NCBI RefSeq assembly: GCF_030253575.1
Contig: NC_080567.1
Location: forward strand, 20,361,001-20,425,000
Direction: 5' to 3'
DNA length: 64,000 bases
Origin: Rhododendron vialii
Lineage: Eukaryota; Streptophyta; Magnoliopsida; Ericales; Ericaceae
Part shown: positions 22,801-38,300 of the stretch, in pieces
How the letters are laid out: each line of letters opens with the position of its first letter
How positions within the stretch are numbered: the first letter of the stretch is position 1
The notes under the pieces: model-generated
Seen by the model: the letters and a program-made list of their open reading frames with translations, nothing else
Told to the model about the DNA's origin: nothing
Databases searched by the model: none
Translations under genes and position numbers: made by a program

Positions 22801-23266
22801 CATGTAATTGTTAAACATGCATACAATTACAATCACTGATTTTAAATCATGGAAGAACATCCCCACTGACACTTCTTGAACTTATGCAAAATCCATGAAC
22901 AGTGGATCTTGAAGTGTCCACCACTTACCCAAATATGATGTTGCATGTCCTAGCAATACATTCATCAAGATGACAATCTTTACGGTGCACTAAACTTCTT
23001 ATCAATGCAACTCTAAGTAATATTATAAAACAATTTTCAAGTCTATAACACGACTGAACCAGATATTTACAATTCCAGAACTAAACAATGCATTGTAGAA
23101 TTCAACTTCGGATCTTTCCGGAGATGAAAAGATCCCAACTCTGAAGCAATGAATGAGCTTTAGATGCAAAAACAAAAACTTCAAACAAGGGTGTTGCAGA
23201 GGTTCATATGTACTCTACCCTTGGAGGAAGGACAATCACACCCAATCAATCAGCAGACTATGTGGT

Positions 23267-23306
<40 letters not shown>

Positions 23307-26300
23307 CTTAAAGACATCCTCTTCACCGATATCACTGCCAGAAGAAGAAAGCCAACTCAGGTCATACAGGTCTTCTAGTCTCTTATCCTCTTGAGACCTT
23401 CCCTTTGCGGTTTCATGGGAAGCCACCTTAGGAGCAGAGTTACTTTCCTCAAACTTCCTCTGGCCAAAAAGCCAGTTTGGACTTTTGAGCTGTATTTCAC
23501 TGCATAAAAGAAAGAGTACTTAAGATACAATAACCAAAATTGTAGAGTTCTGGCATACCATAGCAAAAAAAAAAAATCGTTTTCAGCAGTGGTATACAGT
23601 AGTTACTAAGAAACTTTAGACCTACCAAAAATAAATACAGAACTGCAAAAAAACAAGGAAACGGAGAAAAATGAGATGATCGCAACACTAAGAGTGCAAG
23701 AAAAATCCAAGAACAAATTAATTTTGCAGGCCACATCGAAGGACATTACGAAAAGAGAACCAGAATCAACCAGTTGAACTCATCTAGAACTTGAGAAATA
23801 GATGCAAAGGAAAGTAGGTAACAAACTACAGCAGCGTCGTATGAAATAATGTCTTGGTCTATAGGTAGATATCAATCATGCTGGGAGAGCAGAACAGGAT
23901 AAAGAAAAAAGCAGAAATGAATGCTTAACCAAAAAGGATATTAGCTCAGATCAAGTAGATATTTACGCTGCATCGGGTGCCACTCCAGAATTCCCAGGTT
24001 TTTGATCTGGTTCACTGCAAAGCCTTACATTCCTTATTGAACTGCATGTTCTCTCTAACAATTTATCAAATGACGTCAGCTTCATCCGCGAGAAGTCCTC
24101 TCTGCATGCTGGAATAGGAGCAAGAGTAGTTCTTGCTCCCATAGGCGTAGCATCAGCTAGGTAACTGCATATTAAAATAAGAACAAAAAATGTTTGAGAT
24201 AATTAGATGAAAAGAATACTGCCAATAATCTAGGTCACCACGCAAAAAGATTAGGAACAGGATACAACAGAAGGTTTACACAAGTTTCATATTCACCACT
24301 AAATACACTTGTGTAAGTATTTGCTAATTGAATCCTTGCGTACATTGCACAGTTGAGAACAATCATGTCCATAATGAGCTTAGTTAGATCCCTCCCATAT
24401 CACTAACAAATAACGAGTCTGCGTGCACATGGGAAGATGTTTGTACCACTATCCACCAACTATCCTTAAAAATTCACCATGTGACAAAACTAAAGCATCC
24501 AAACCACATATTTACATGGACTAAGTGATACCGATAACAATTTTATGTTTCTTTTTTTTTTTTTTTTTCCTATCGTGATAAAACAGTAGCATGAGACAAC
24601 TCAAACTTCGAAAGCAATAAATCCTTTCCAATTCCAATTCCCATAGTCAACATAATTTGAGAACCAAGTAACTACTCAAGCGAAGATCCTGAGAGAATAA
24701 CATAGGGTCAGAAGCCCCAAAATTTGAAAGGCATTGAGGTTTACCTGTAACCCGGGATAAGGTCATCTCCCATCCCAGACACGTGAAGATAATAATCAGA
24801 ATCCAGATCCCAAAGTGCAGGTTTACCATCTTGTGGTTGGAAGTAGCCTAAAAATCTGGTAAAATCAGGAAGAGACAAAAGATTTGATTGAGAAGCATAA
24901 TATAGGTGTAGTGATAACTTAAAGCATCCTAGATTTCCCAAAACTTGTGTCACAAATAGAGTTTGAAACTCAATGATGGCAATATAAAAGCTTCTCTCAT
25001 ATTATCTATTGTGGGCTATGTAGCACCGACAAGGGCACAGAACTCTCCAGCAAACTGGAAACAATAGCTGACCTCCCCCTCTTCTCTCCTGCTTCTCTCT
25101 AAAATCCCCTTCTCTCTCTCTCTTCACTTTTCAACGCCTAGGGGGGGGGGGGGGGGGGGGAGCGCCCGCCGCCAGCCACCTCCCTCCCCCTCCCTCTCCT
25201 TCCCTCTTCTCCTCTCTCTCCCCTCTAACTATTTCTCTCCCCCTCTTCTTTCTCTCTCTTTTTTCCCCTAACCTCCTATTGCTCGGCTCTTTCTCCACTC
25301 CGTTTGTCATCGTTCCTCTTCCTCCTGCATCCTCGCCAGTCGACCGCTGGTCTCTACTCTTGACCGTCACCGGTATGCCTCACGGCGTGGTGCGGCTTCG
25401 GGGATGGAGGAGACTTGGATGTGGGGCCTCCTGCCGGATCATTCTTGAATGATTTTCAGTTTTTCCTAACGGAAGTGGAGGACTCCGGCAAGCTCTCGGT
25501 GTGGCTGCTGTTCGGAGATGCAAATCTCGGGCTTCTTGGAGTTGGCTTCGAAGAGGGGTTTTGGCAGTGGCTTCTGGGCCACCGCTGTTCTTCGTCGTCG
25601 GTTGATTTTACGGTGCAGCCTGGTTGTGCAGTTCTGGTGGTATTGATGGTGGTGTGAGTTTGCTGGTGGCGGCATTGGGTTGTGCTGGGGGTGGCAGCGG
25701 TGGAGGCCATGGTTTGGCTGGTTTGGGTTGGGCTCTGCCTAGCACTTACCTGCCTGCTCCACTTCTTGTTGGGCTTTACATGATGGTCTGAGTTCTGGCT
25801 ATTTGCAGGTTCTCAGCAGCGATGGTGAAGGCGCGTTGATGTCAGGTCGGGATGATCCTGCAGCGGTAGTGTGGTTCTTCGGTGATCATCTATATTCCAC
25901 CCACCTCCAGTTCGGAGGCCTAGGTCCGACATTGTACTTGTAGTTGATTTGTGCAAGTTGTGGAGCGTATATTTTATTTTCGTTGTTTGTTTTGGCCTAT
26001 GGGCCACACAATTTGTATCTGTTTTCCTTAACTATATGAATTGCATTTTTTTCCGGAAAAAAAAAAAAGCACCAACACGAGCACGCGACACCGACACTTC
26101 GACAGACAAATTTTTTAAAAATTAGAGGACACGACACGGACATGTTTTAAATGATATTTATGTATTCAATTACATGAAATATGAATAGAAAAGGCTTTAT
26201 TTCTAAATATGTAACACTATAGTATTCCTTAAGTCTTATTTACCATCACATCATCCACAAAAGTATTCGAGCAAAAACCGTTTTATCATCAATGAGTCTT

Positions 26301-29300
26301 TATAATCAATACATTATCATGTCACACAAAGTCCTAACTATTTCGTTTAACACCCCCGACGTGTCTTGCGAGTGTCCTGAGAGTGTCTAGAGTATTTCTT
26401 TAGAGTGTCCCCAGAGTGTCCAATCCAAAAACATTGAGAAAAAATAGGACATATCGGATTTGAGTGTCAGATATGTGTCTGGAGAGTGTTGTGTGCGAAA
26501 AGTGTCCGACACCGGTACATGGACTCAGACGAAGTGCTTGTGCTTACATAGACTGTGGGTAGAAGTAACTCGGTAAGGTTTTATCAGTACATCAAATCTG
26601 GCATACCACTTATAAGACTAATGGATCAACAAGAAAAAAGAGGGGAAATAGATGATTACAAATTAATTGCGTCTTGCTTTTCACCGTCAGTGTAGGCATT
26701 GCTGTAGTATCGTTTGATAGATTTGATAAATTCTCGAGACTGCGTTGTAGCTTTCCACTTTCCCTGCCTTTCCAGAAACACCTGGAGTTCAAGGCAAGTG
26801 GATATTTGTATAATGTACCTTTGGCTTACCAAAAACAATACTACCCAAAACAAAGCACATGTTCAGATTAATTTCTTGACACCAGCGATAAATAAATTCA
26901 ACTCAGATTAGTGTGGGCATATACAGTATTGTGAGCAGCGGAGCCACCATATTGCTGGGCAAGAGCATCACCCATGCTCTGATACATATCCATGAGAGCT
27001 GCAGCAATGCTACTATCAGCATCCACTTTAGGCTTATCTGTCAAACCCATTGCATGAAGTTGGCGGCCTAAAGCTGCTAGGCCATAAGCATATTGTGCAA
27101 CATTTGTTCGATCCAAACAATCAATGCAATTCGTGCGCAAAACTCCACTTTGGAACCATGGGGCTGCACCACCATAATTGTCTTGTCTAACCTGTTGACC
27201 AACATCAGAGTCTCTGTCTTGTTTCAAAGTATATGATGCATCATTACCACTTCCAATCCTACCAAGGTCACCTGAATTAGCTCTCAGATCTCTCAGAGAA
27301 GCATCCCTGAAACCAACAGCAATGAGATATAAGATAATAAAACTACCCATGTAAAATCAGCCAAAAACAACGGTCTGCGTATCTTTATCCCAATTGCCAT
27401 AAACCCACAGTAGAGAAAGGAAACATAATCAAAACGTTGTGTTTCTTCTTCTATTCACCTCCAACCTTATTAGCAGATCCCCAACTTGCGAAACACTAAC
27501 AGGCTTTATCCCAAGAAGAAAAGGGTAATTTATGCAAATCAAGAGTCTTGGCTTAACTCTCACATGGATTAAACTATTTTGTGCATATGAAACATATTCA
27601 AATGCTCATGATGTATCCACTGACTTGTACCGAACTTCGAGTACATATCTCCATATTCTAAGATTATGGATTCAGGGAGGTCCAACTTATGGACACCTTT
27701 TACGCTGATACTTGTGCCCGAGTCCATGTAACATAGTTTCAAAGTAGTTGGCTTGGAACATAAGTGAACTGACCAACTTGGTCACCCATTGCCTAACTAA
27801 TTAGGCAATTATGAAATAATTAATGACAACAACGAAACAAAACCAACTTTTGATTCGATGTATTATTTTATGGCGGTGTGGGATCCAATGTATTGCTCCT
27901 GAGACATTAAAACAAGGACTTCCTAGTGCAGAAAGTTGTAAAATTGTAAGGAATGAATGTGCTAACAAAACTTAGTTCATTGATTCACAACAAGCGATCA
28001 CCAAAGGGTTCATTATTTTTAAATTAGTCTACACCATTCATTTTTTTATCTTTCGTGTTTTGAATTTTCTTTATTATGATACTGTTTCTCAACCATGAAA
28101 CACCACTTTTTCAAGACTGTTCGAAAGACCAGCTACTGTTTCTGTTTCAGCCTTTTCTCTACTGTCCGACTTATTAAAACAAAACAATGAAAAAAACTTA
28201 ACTTTCTAGCTACTTATACACTCTAATCTGTTCCAAGAGTCCATGTGAATTATGTTCATAACAAACTTGGCTGGAATTCAGACCCCAGCAGGAGGACAGA
28301 CAGAAACTAAGACTGATACTAACAACTTGCTTGAGCTGGAAAAAGAAAACTACTGTCACGCACCAAAGGGTTACACCTGTACTCAGACACTTAAATGATA
28401 AAAGCATATTATCGTTCGAGAACATGTCCTATCCATAATGTTAAGAAACAAATAATATCACCAGCACGCAAAAGCAATTCACGGTTAGCTTCCAGTAAAG
28501 AATGTCAAGATACGCTAGAACCAGTTTAAAAAAAAGAAAGAAAAAAGATACACCAGAAGAGCTCAGTAACTTCAAGCCTTACAACAACAATGGGTCGTAA
28601 ACATTAACTCCCTCAATCTTATATTGTTTGCTCCATACAGGGGAACTCAACTTTTTAAGCGAGACATGCATTAATTGAAAGTTTAACAAGATTGCTAATA
28701 TGCCCCTGTTTATTTATCTGCAAAACTACTTTAAATTATTCATGAGGGTTACTTTGAGGAAATTTTACAGACTTTTTTCTTTTGACTTTTCAGAGAGAGC
28801 AAACAATTTGGGACATCCCAAAATAGAATACAAAGCAAACAGAATGGGACGGAGGGAGTATTGAACATGGTTTTAAAGAGAGAGTGCACATAAATTTACC
28901 AAAACAGATGTAATACCTCCCTGTGCTTGTTCGACTAAGTTGTGTGGTTCTCTTTTTAAGTACAATAGGCTTCCCACTATAGTAAAACCCAGTCAAATCA
29001 AGTGCTTCACTCGCCACACCGCCCAAAACTGCTAAAACATTGGCAGACTTGCTTGAACACAGCAGAGAAAAGAACAGTTAGCTAAAATAAAACTGGCACT
29101 TCTTGCAATTATTGCACAAATCATTCCAAGGTTACCTCTTTGCAAACTTGTGGAAGTCCCAGTGGATAAATTTAAGATGATTTTCTTCTGAGAGAATTTG
29201 GTTAAGGTACCCGACCGCATTAGCAAATTCACGCCTTAGCATCATTTCACGTGGCCTTTTCTCAACAGTCTGTAAAATTTACATTTCAATTTTAAGCAAA

Positions 29301-32300
29301 TGCTTTCAATAAAATGAATTCTCTCAAGTGAAATCCAATTCAGTAGACTAAAACTGCCTTTGTTCTAGTTAAATCTGATTTGCGACTCATATGTGACATT
29401 CTCAAAAAGAGCTGTAATTTCCAGAGCAGCCATTGAGTCCCATGATATTCTAAGGCAGAACACTTTACAGTATGAGAACTGAGAACTCATCAGATCAAGT
29501 CTTTTTTGGAATAGACAAAATTCCAAATATAAAATCCGCCAGCAAAAGAAAATTCATAACAAATAACCAAATACATGGTAACCAAACAGAACTATACATT
29601 TCAAATCAGACCTTAATCAAATTAAGCACAATAATTGGGTTGCCATATCTCTTTGCGAGGTCTTCAAAATGCAGTTTGGTTGCCTCATATGTAGGATCAT
29701 ATCTTTGTACTGAAGTTGAAGAAGAAACAAGCATATCAAAACTTGTCCAATAAGACAAGGCAAGGAATAACTTGGCAAAAAGATAATCAAGGAGTAGATT
29801 GCTGATGTTCTTACAGATTATATCAGGTTTAGGGCTGAGTCTTGAAGCTTCTTGTGACCAGAATAGGGGAATTGAACCCCTCATTTGCACAACAGAACTC
29901 ATTTTTCCTTTGCACGACCCAGCTTCTTCATCAAGGACAATTTGTTCAGTTTCAACATCATTTGCAACCCTTCCACGATCATTGACCCCCCGTTTCAAAT
30001 AACTGCATCCATGACAAATAAAAGGGCTGAAGCCATTGTTACGGAACCATTACACTGTATCTCCAACATCCACAACAACGTATAGATCTGACCACTAACA
30101 CAAGCACCCAATTCAGTTCCCAGGCAGTAGCTCAAGAAAAGGAACCTAATAACAATAGAAGCATCAACCCAATGGATGTCGCAATAGGAATCGAGTACCA
30201 TGACTTTTTCGGCATATGAGAACAGTATCAAAACACATCACTATAACTAATCTGGTTGACATTAAGTTGCAAAAAGAAACTGAAAAAATGAAAACAACAA
30301 ATAAAGATAACCTTCAGTCATTATCCAATATTACTGACGGACACACAACCCAAAAAAAACTCTACACGTCGTGCACAAGAGAGATAATGGGCCGCTTTCT
30401 ACACATACAAAAGCTTATAATGACCGATTAAAACTATTGACAAAACTCCAACTCCATTCGGCTTCAACGTAATAATCTCAGATTGCAAGCCCTGGGAAGG
30501 AGAGTCAGAAAGACAACATAAAATATCTACAAGACATTACCACCGTGGAAATAACACCAAAAATATGTAGCAGAAGCACCCAAAAACTCAGGTAAAGTCC
30601 AAGCCAAACAAACAGAAACAAGAAGGGGACAATTCAATGAATTTACTACTACAAAGCACATATAAACAAAGCATGAGTCAGAGAAGCTATGCAGTTTTAC
30701 AAATTCTATTTCTGAGGATTCAAAGTGGAACCACACAAACCACCAAGTTCATTATGGAGCAGTGGGAGAAGCTGACCTGGTTTGTTGCTCATCCTCCTTT
30801 AGTCCTTCCCTGAACTTAGCATGCATGAAGGAAAATGAAAAGAAACAAAATGCAACATAATGAAAAGAGCGAAGTGCTTTCACAGGAAAAAGATGTCTTC
30901 ATGGAATTGGAAATGCATATGAAAACAGGCTTGCAGACTCTATATTAGACACGCAGAAACAGAGGAAGCACCTGTCTCTCCACCCACCCAGGACCTCTTT
31001 TTGCTCTCTTACAGTTGATTTCTAGTGTGTTCTTCATTTTAAAGCTCAATCTATGTTTAAACGCATGTTTCTCATCAACGAATCTGACTACAGGCCGTGG
31101 AACTTTCAATTTGTCAGTTCTATAAGTTTTCCCTCCTATATGAAGAGGTTTTGATGATATCCACGAAAAAAGTGATTGTTACAAATCGCCATCTTGTCGT
31201 TCATATTGTACTTTGACTAAGTTCTTGGTGATCTCTATGTGCAGAATTCACAGTTATCTCTATGGAATCAGTCAATGTTGCTCCATGAGTGAGAACTGGT
31301 GAGGTCCTTCGGCATACCTATGTTCCATAATCCGCTTTTTGTTGTATTCATTTGAGTTGAAAACATATGAACTTAATCACACGGTTAGTATGGGCAAGCA
31401 TTCATCATATTAGTTTTTGATAGAATTAATGATGGAAGTACACACCTAGGGGTTGTCCCAGTGGTTCGGGCGGATGCCTAGGCTTTGGGAGTACACCTGA
31501 AGTTCGATTCCCCACAGGGTGAGTACCTTGCAATAAGTGGGGGGCCATGACTAGTGTGGCCGTGCTGGCTCCCCCGGAGTTTGGTTGCGCAGTCAGGTCC
31601 ATTTAGTGGCTTGGCTGCAGGACTGTTCCTCCGTTACCCAAAAAAAAATATGGAGGTTGAAAAAGTTAACTTATCTCGTGGGATCGGAGACTAGGATAGG
31701 CTTCAAAAATAAGATATTTTAGCTAGTTCATACTCAAATGTTATACATACTATTACATCTTGTATTCAATTTAGTGAAAATGCTGTTGACCTTCACCCAC
31801 TAACGTAGGCCATCATGTTGGAACAACCTAAACCTTGTGCGTCTCCTCTCTCACGTCAATTACATGTTTCTTCATTATGTTTATAGTATACACATATTTG
31901 ACAACTATCAACAGCAGGCAGAGGTCCGTGTGTATGTAATCTTACTCAAACAAAGTTGATAACAATTGTTCAACACCTAGCGAGAAAAGTTTACGTGAAA
32001 GACGCAGGTGTTAAAACTGAAAGCTTCTGCACTCGTTTTGGATCTCCTATCACTCACTCCTTAAGCAAAAAGAAACAAGGTGGAATTCAAATGCCGTGAT
32101 TTCACAATACATCAAACTGAGGGCCATGAACCAGGACATACCGTGTCCCTGCAAAATGCCGAGAACGCCTTGACACCAAAGAAACACTGAAGTCCCGTCC
32201 AAATATTGACAGCCTAATCTGCAAGCACCGGAGCAACAGGATGACTGAAGAATTTTAGCAGACAATATGCCTAATGTGAACAAACTTCACAATTATATCA

Positions 32301-35300
32301 AGCAAAATCTTAATTCCGATGACTTACAGAAAGAAGAAATGACATTTTGTTGTGCTAGAAAATTCAACATCAAGAACAAAAAATAACCTACTTCCTTAAG
32401 GTCAAGATTTCAGAAAAATAATTTGCAGGCAAACCATAACATAACATATACACGAGTCAAAATGAACAGCAAAGGAGGTGTAAGAGCATTTTAGCCCCAA
32501 GGGGTTGCTGATGTATGGCCACAAAAATCCAAACGAAGATAGATGACACTTGAGATGAGGCTGAAACACAAACAAAAAAATATCTGACAACCAAAAAATC
32601 AGCAGCTTCGAGCAATAAGCTCAAATTTCCCACGTTATACATTACTGATAAGATGGAAAAGTCAAACTATTAATAACCTCCAAGAATTTCTCTTTACTTC
32701 CTAACTACTTGGACCATGATCACAACATGTAGATAATGAAACAAATCAAATTAAACCCATCACAACAAGCTTGGCCTGTTCTAAAAGTGTAATCAAATCT
32801 CCTAAAATAACCATAAACTTAAATAAATAACTCAAGCAACTATACATGCATGAATTTTCATACACGTACATTAAACAGATTCGTGTTGGAGTGCTTATTC
32901 TATTCAATTTCAGCGTTCCAAGTTTAAGACATCAAATACGATATGTCCTATAGAGTTCTTCACAATTCCATGTAATGGACACCATAAGTACCATTAACAC
33001 TCGCTACAACCCGTTTCCAACCAGTCTCGATCATGTAAGCCATTCATGACCGCAAAAACTGTTCACTTGGTTTGAGTTTGTTCTACCACCAACAAAAAGA
33101 GTTTCTTTTGCACAAGTTATTTGATTGAACTTATAAAATGGCTAACATCCTTAACTCCTCAATTTCTTTATACAAAAATTCATGAAATTGCAAGAGACCA
33201 ATTTTGTACATGACATAAAAGGCAGAAGAACCCAAACACTTACAACTACATACATGTACACATCAGCTAATAAATGACACTTCATCAAACATTAACAATT
33301 CTAAATGGAAACTATGTAAATATATCGACCCTCAAAGCATTAGTGGCAAATGGACCAAGAGGCAGTGCAACTTTGAATAAACATGTTTTTGGTTCAAGTA
33401 TTGGCAGCTTCACGTGACAAAATGTCAATTCTTAATCCGGACAATGGGCACCTATGTCCAACCTGGCCCTACCCTCTTTCCAAGTGGATTGCTCAAGGTA
33501 ACCCCATTACAACCTGCTAAACAATTGACAGGTTAATTTGAGCTATCAAAAGGTTAATTGGAAAAATGAATTGGTTGGATTTGAGCCATCCAGCTTTAAC
33601 AGATATCTTAAAGGTCCTAGGTTATACAGGAAATTTGGCAGTCTACCAATAGTGTTCAAGATGGTGTCAAGGTTGATGGGTACGTTGGGGAAAGTATGCT
33701 GGTGCGGATGGCTGTCATGGATGAGGTATGTGTTGCTTGATTTAGTCTTTACCAATGAAGTACTTGGACGTTCCTTGGGGTAGGCATCCTAGAAGTGAAG
33801 AATTGAGGGCACTAGTGTCAGAAAAGATTGGAGGGAGATTGGATGGGTGGAAAAATGCTGTTTATTCAAGGCTGTTTCATTGATATTTAGTATTTACTAC
33901 CTTGTTGAAAGTACCAGTGGGATTGCCATTCAGATTGAGAAATGTTTGTGGATTTCTCCAGAAAGGAATTCGAGACTCAAAACCGTAGGAAGATATTTGG
34001 GAAGTCATGAAGTTGTTTCGCTTCCTAAGGGCAAGGGAGGACCTAGCATGAGCCATGTTATTGAGAAAGCTATTGCTTTGCTCGGTAAGTGGTTATGGAG
34101 ATTTCTGAGGGAACGAGTGTTCATAGCATATGGTTATTAAGAGCAAAATTGGGCAACGCAGTTATAAGAGTACATACTTCCTTTAAGCATTACCAGTTCT
34201 CGCAAAATAAAGCAAAGTTGTAATACAAACAACCCACATGAGCAGAAATGACCTAAGAAAGAGACAGCAACGAAAGAGAGAAAAAACCCACCACGACTCC
34301 AACAGAAAGAAATCAAATACCTGTTTAAAATGTCCATGAACCAAAGCAATTGTCCAAATAGTATTCTTGCATCTTGAGCGTATTGATTCTGTCAGAAAGG
34401 CGTTCCAGACAAAAATATTCTCATATGGCATCCCTTCCTCGCCCATAGATAGCACATTTTTTTGCAAACTTTGCATTATAGGATATGTATAACTAAAGAA
34501 AAAGTCTTTCGTCAAATCTACACTTGACAGAAGCTTCTTGTACCTGCAGTTTTGCGGACCATTACAAAACAAACCAATGGTAAAAATGATCAATTAGTAA
34601 CAGAATAAATATGAAGGTAAAAATCAACGTTTTGCGGAAAAAAGTTACACTACCATCCAATTGTAACCAAATAATGAAGAACACCGCATTCCCTAACACT
34701 CCTAACGTTATGTTTGTTACTATCTATCTTAAGACTAATTGTCATAGCCTAAAAAAGACATTAGAAGGACTATAAAAGTTTCAAGTGTTACGTTTGACGA
34801 TTTGATCCACACATTGACAGGATAAGGCCAAGATTCGTAAAAATCTAAAGAGCTCTAGAAATTCTGGATTCCATTTTTGGCTCCTTTTTCCCTTGTCACT
34901 TGTTCTCCCGTATCCTAACATTCCTTTGTTTCACTTCTCCAGTCAGTTTCTCTTATTCACCAACTGTTCTGCAGCTTAGTGGCAGTATCATCAGGGAGCA
35001 AAAACCTACCGACTTCTTGGGTTACTCCATATTTAGGCTTGGAGATGTAGCTTTATCACTCTACTATTGCAGCATTGTTTGGCAAAGGTAAGTTTGAAGG
35101 GCATGTGCAAGGCAACCAGTTGGCAAATCTTGTTAAGGCGTTAAGGAAAAAGGAGTGTCCTTTGAAGGCGGTAATTTTTAAGAAGGGCGTGATGCAGCAG
35201 GATTTCGGGGTATTGTTGTCATTTTAGTATCTTTAGTATGTGTAAGGTTTTGAGTCTATAAATAAGTGTCTTGTGCCCTCATTAGTTAGTTTTTCTATGT

Positions 35301-38300
35301 ATTGATAAAAGAATATAGAAAGCTTTTGCTCCTTGTATCCCATTTTGGGATTTATCTCTCTTATGAATCTATCCCTTGATTTGATTTGCATTATTTGGTA
35401 TCAGAGCACTTGAGCTCAAATCCTGACGACTCATCTCGCCGGAAACCTAAATCTTGCCGGAAAATCTCGCCGGAATCCAAAAACGGTGCCGGAAAATCTC
35501 GCCAAAGACACCATTTCACTCGAAATCTCCAAATCTGTACAACCCAAGGCCATACAACTCGATTTCGAACCTTAAGATCCACAGATCAACCATTTCAAAG
35601 CTGTACAATTGATTTTCTGTACTTTTCGAAGCCCAAAAACCCTCAAAACCCACGGATCTTACTCTAAATCACTGTAGCAGGCTCCATTTGTCAATTTCTG
35701 GTCGTTTCGAGTTCTAATCCATCATTTCGAGACATGATCTGCCTGTTTCAACCCTTTTATAAGCTGTACGAACAATTTCGAGCATTACCCGGTTGATTTC
35801 GAGCTGACCCAGCCATAATCGACCTTCGATTTCCTGTTTCAAACGTGACCCAGCCATTTTCGAGGCTTGAAATCAATTTTGGACTCAGATCTGCCCTTTT
35901 TGGTACTCGAAACAGTGGTAAGGGCCTCCGTTTATACTTTTTGGCACTCGAATCTGCATTTTAAGGTTTCATTTCAGCTGGGTTATCTCAATTTGTTGCT
36001 ATTTTCTTCCATTTCTTGCGATTCTTGTGGATGTCATTTTGGGATCGTTTGTGTCAATTGCTTGCGATTTGTGGTGTGTGGAGTCTTGAGTTGATTGGGT
36101 TTTCATTATGTGGGGTTGATTTGCTTGTTTGGAGTTGATTGTGGGATTGTAATGGCTCAAAGAGATAGAGGAAGAAGAGGTAGAGGTAGAGATGCTATGG
36201 GAGATTTTGGTGATGAAATTGATACTTATGGCAATTCAAATAGCAAGAGGAATGAGATTAAAGAGTTGAGTGAACAAGTTGCTACCTTGTATGACAAGAA
36301 GCGGCGTTTGCAACGTCCGACTGAAAGGAAGGATTCCATTGCATTGGCGTAGAGCAAATTTGGTTGTATTTGAATACACATCGGTGAACGATGATGATAA
36401 TGAACTTCCCAAGTTTTGTGGAAGCCCACTAGAGTTCGTTGGTTGGTTGAACACCATTGAGAGTGTGTTCGAATATTGTTTGGTTACTGAAGAAAAGAAG
36501 GTGAAGTTGGCATCTACTTGCCTTAAGGGGAGAGCTTTGGATTGGTGGACACAACTCAAAGTTAGTCAACAAAGGAGAGGCAAAGAAAAGATTAGGGAAT
36601 GGGGTAAGATGAAGAAGAAGCTCAAGGAGGAATTCTTGCATTTCAATCAAGATTCCAATGCCGATTCCTAGACTAGTTTTGGTAAGAGCAAGTCCTTAGG
36701 GGCTGTCCCAACTGAAAATCAATCTTTAATCAGCACGTTGGAGGCTAGAAATCTGTCACCTAATGGAGTATTCAAATGCTTCAAGCTTGGAGAACCATTT
36801 CTTGAGTTGAAAGTTGGTGAAAAGGCTTGTGAGCCCGTTCCTGATGCTCTCTTTGTCGATGAGGTGAAAGAACCAAGTTATAATGATGATTATGAGTACA
36901 CTAACGTTCCAATCTATGATGAGTATCCAAGTGAGGATATTCATGTTTCTATCTTTGGTAAGATATTCATGTTTCTATCTATGGGGCTAGAGGTGATCTA
37001 GATGGCGTTCCCATATATGACAAGTTTGAAGAAGAGTTTGGTGAGGATGAAGAGAAAGGAGGACTTATCCTACCGATCAATGAGCCCTTCTTGACACCTT
37101 TGGAAGATAGTGGGCAAGTTTTGGAGGCAAGTCATGACGTAGAGGAAAGTTATGACTTTGAGATTGATGATTACTTCCAACACCTGTCTTCCAAGTTATC
37201 AGTAGAACAAGAGTAGAACAAGAGATGCAAGATGCACAAGTTTGTGTTGTTGTGGTGCCCAAACAAGTTCCAAAGTTGTCGAAAGAGGGTGTAGACTACT
37301 TGGTGCTTGAAGATCCTTTGGGTATGGTTTTAACTCGAGCAAGCCTTGGGTATGAAGTGACGTTGGACTTTTGGCACTTCGTGTTAGATGATTCTGATTC
37401 TTGGTGTGCATTGGGAACAAGAGTCATGGCCTATTACTTTGATGTGTTTCTACACAAGAGGCATTCCAAGTGGGTGATCTACTTGCACATAAGGATGGAC
37501 ACTGTGGATGTACACAAACGAAAGCTCGTATTGAAGATGGGTTATTGCATGAGGGTGACGTGGATCAAAGAAATGCAGCCACATGCCTACCTCGGAGCTG
37601 CATAATAAATACCTCTATAGTTCTATGTTTTCTTCATTTAATTGTCTCGTGTCTTGTCGTCCAACTTGAGGACAAGTTGTTTTCTTTAGAGGGGGTGTAT
37701 GATGCAGTAGGATTTAGGGGTATTGTTGTCATTTTAGTGTCTTTAGTATGTGTAGGGTTTTGAGTCTATAAATAGGTGTCTTGTGCCCTCATTAGTTAGT
37801 TTTTTTGATGTATTGATAAAAGAATATAGAGAGCTTTTGCTCCTTGTATCCCATTTTGGGATTTATCTCTCTTATGAATCTATCCCTTGATTTGGTTTGC
37901 ATCAGGGCGCATGGAGTGGTCTTCCAATTCTGGATCTGCACGTCTTATTAAATCCAAAACCAGGCAAGTACTGGTTCAAAGTATGTGGTTTGGGAGTTTT
38001 ACGTGCGGGATCCTCCTATGGGCGATGACAAATCTGCGGATCCAGAACCTCACTCCCATCGAGAAGGAATTGCATCCAAACAGGGTTGAATCAAGAACAT
38101 GAATCCCAAAGAAACAAAAGAAGAGATACCAATGGAAAGAAAATTTGCAGCATCCATATAAGAAACTAGAAAAAGAATTAAATCAAATTTACTCCAGTAC
38201 TTCGTATTTAGGTAACTTCTAATTTAATTCACAGAACTTTATCTCCAGCTGAGACCAATATCTAAAATTCGTTCATATTCTAACACATATTAAAACTGCA

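Noticed and set aside
25131-25710. Open frames around a G20 tract and G/T-rich DNA
   Set aside because: Located in a poly(A)-tailed retroposon; low complexity and no recognisable domain.
31448-31649. A tRNA gene, because of A and B boxes
   Set aside because: It lacks a foldable cloverleaf with anticodon and acceptor stems, and ends in poly(A); a SINE fits better.
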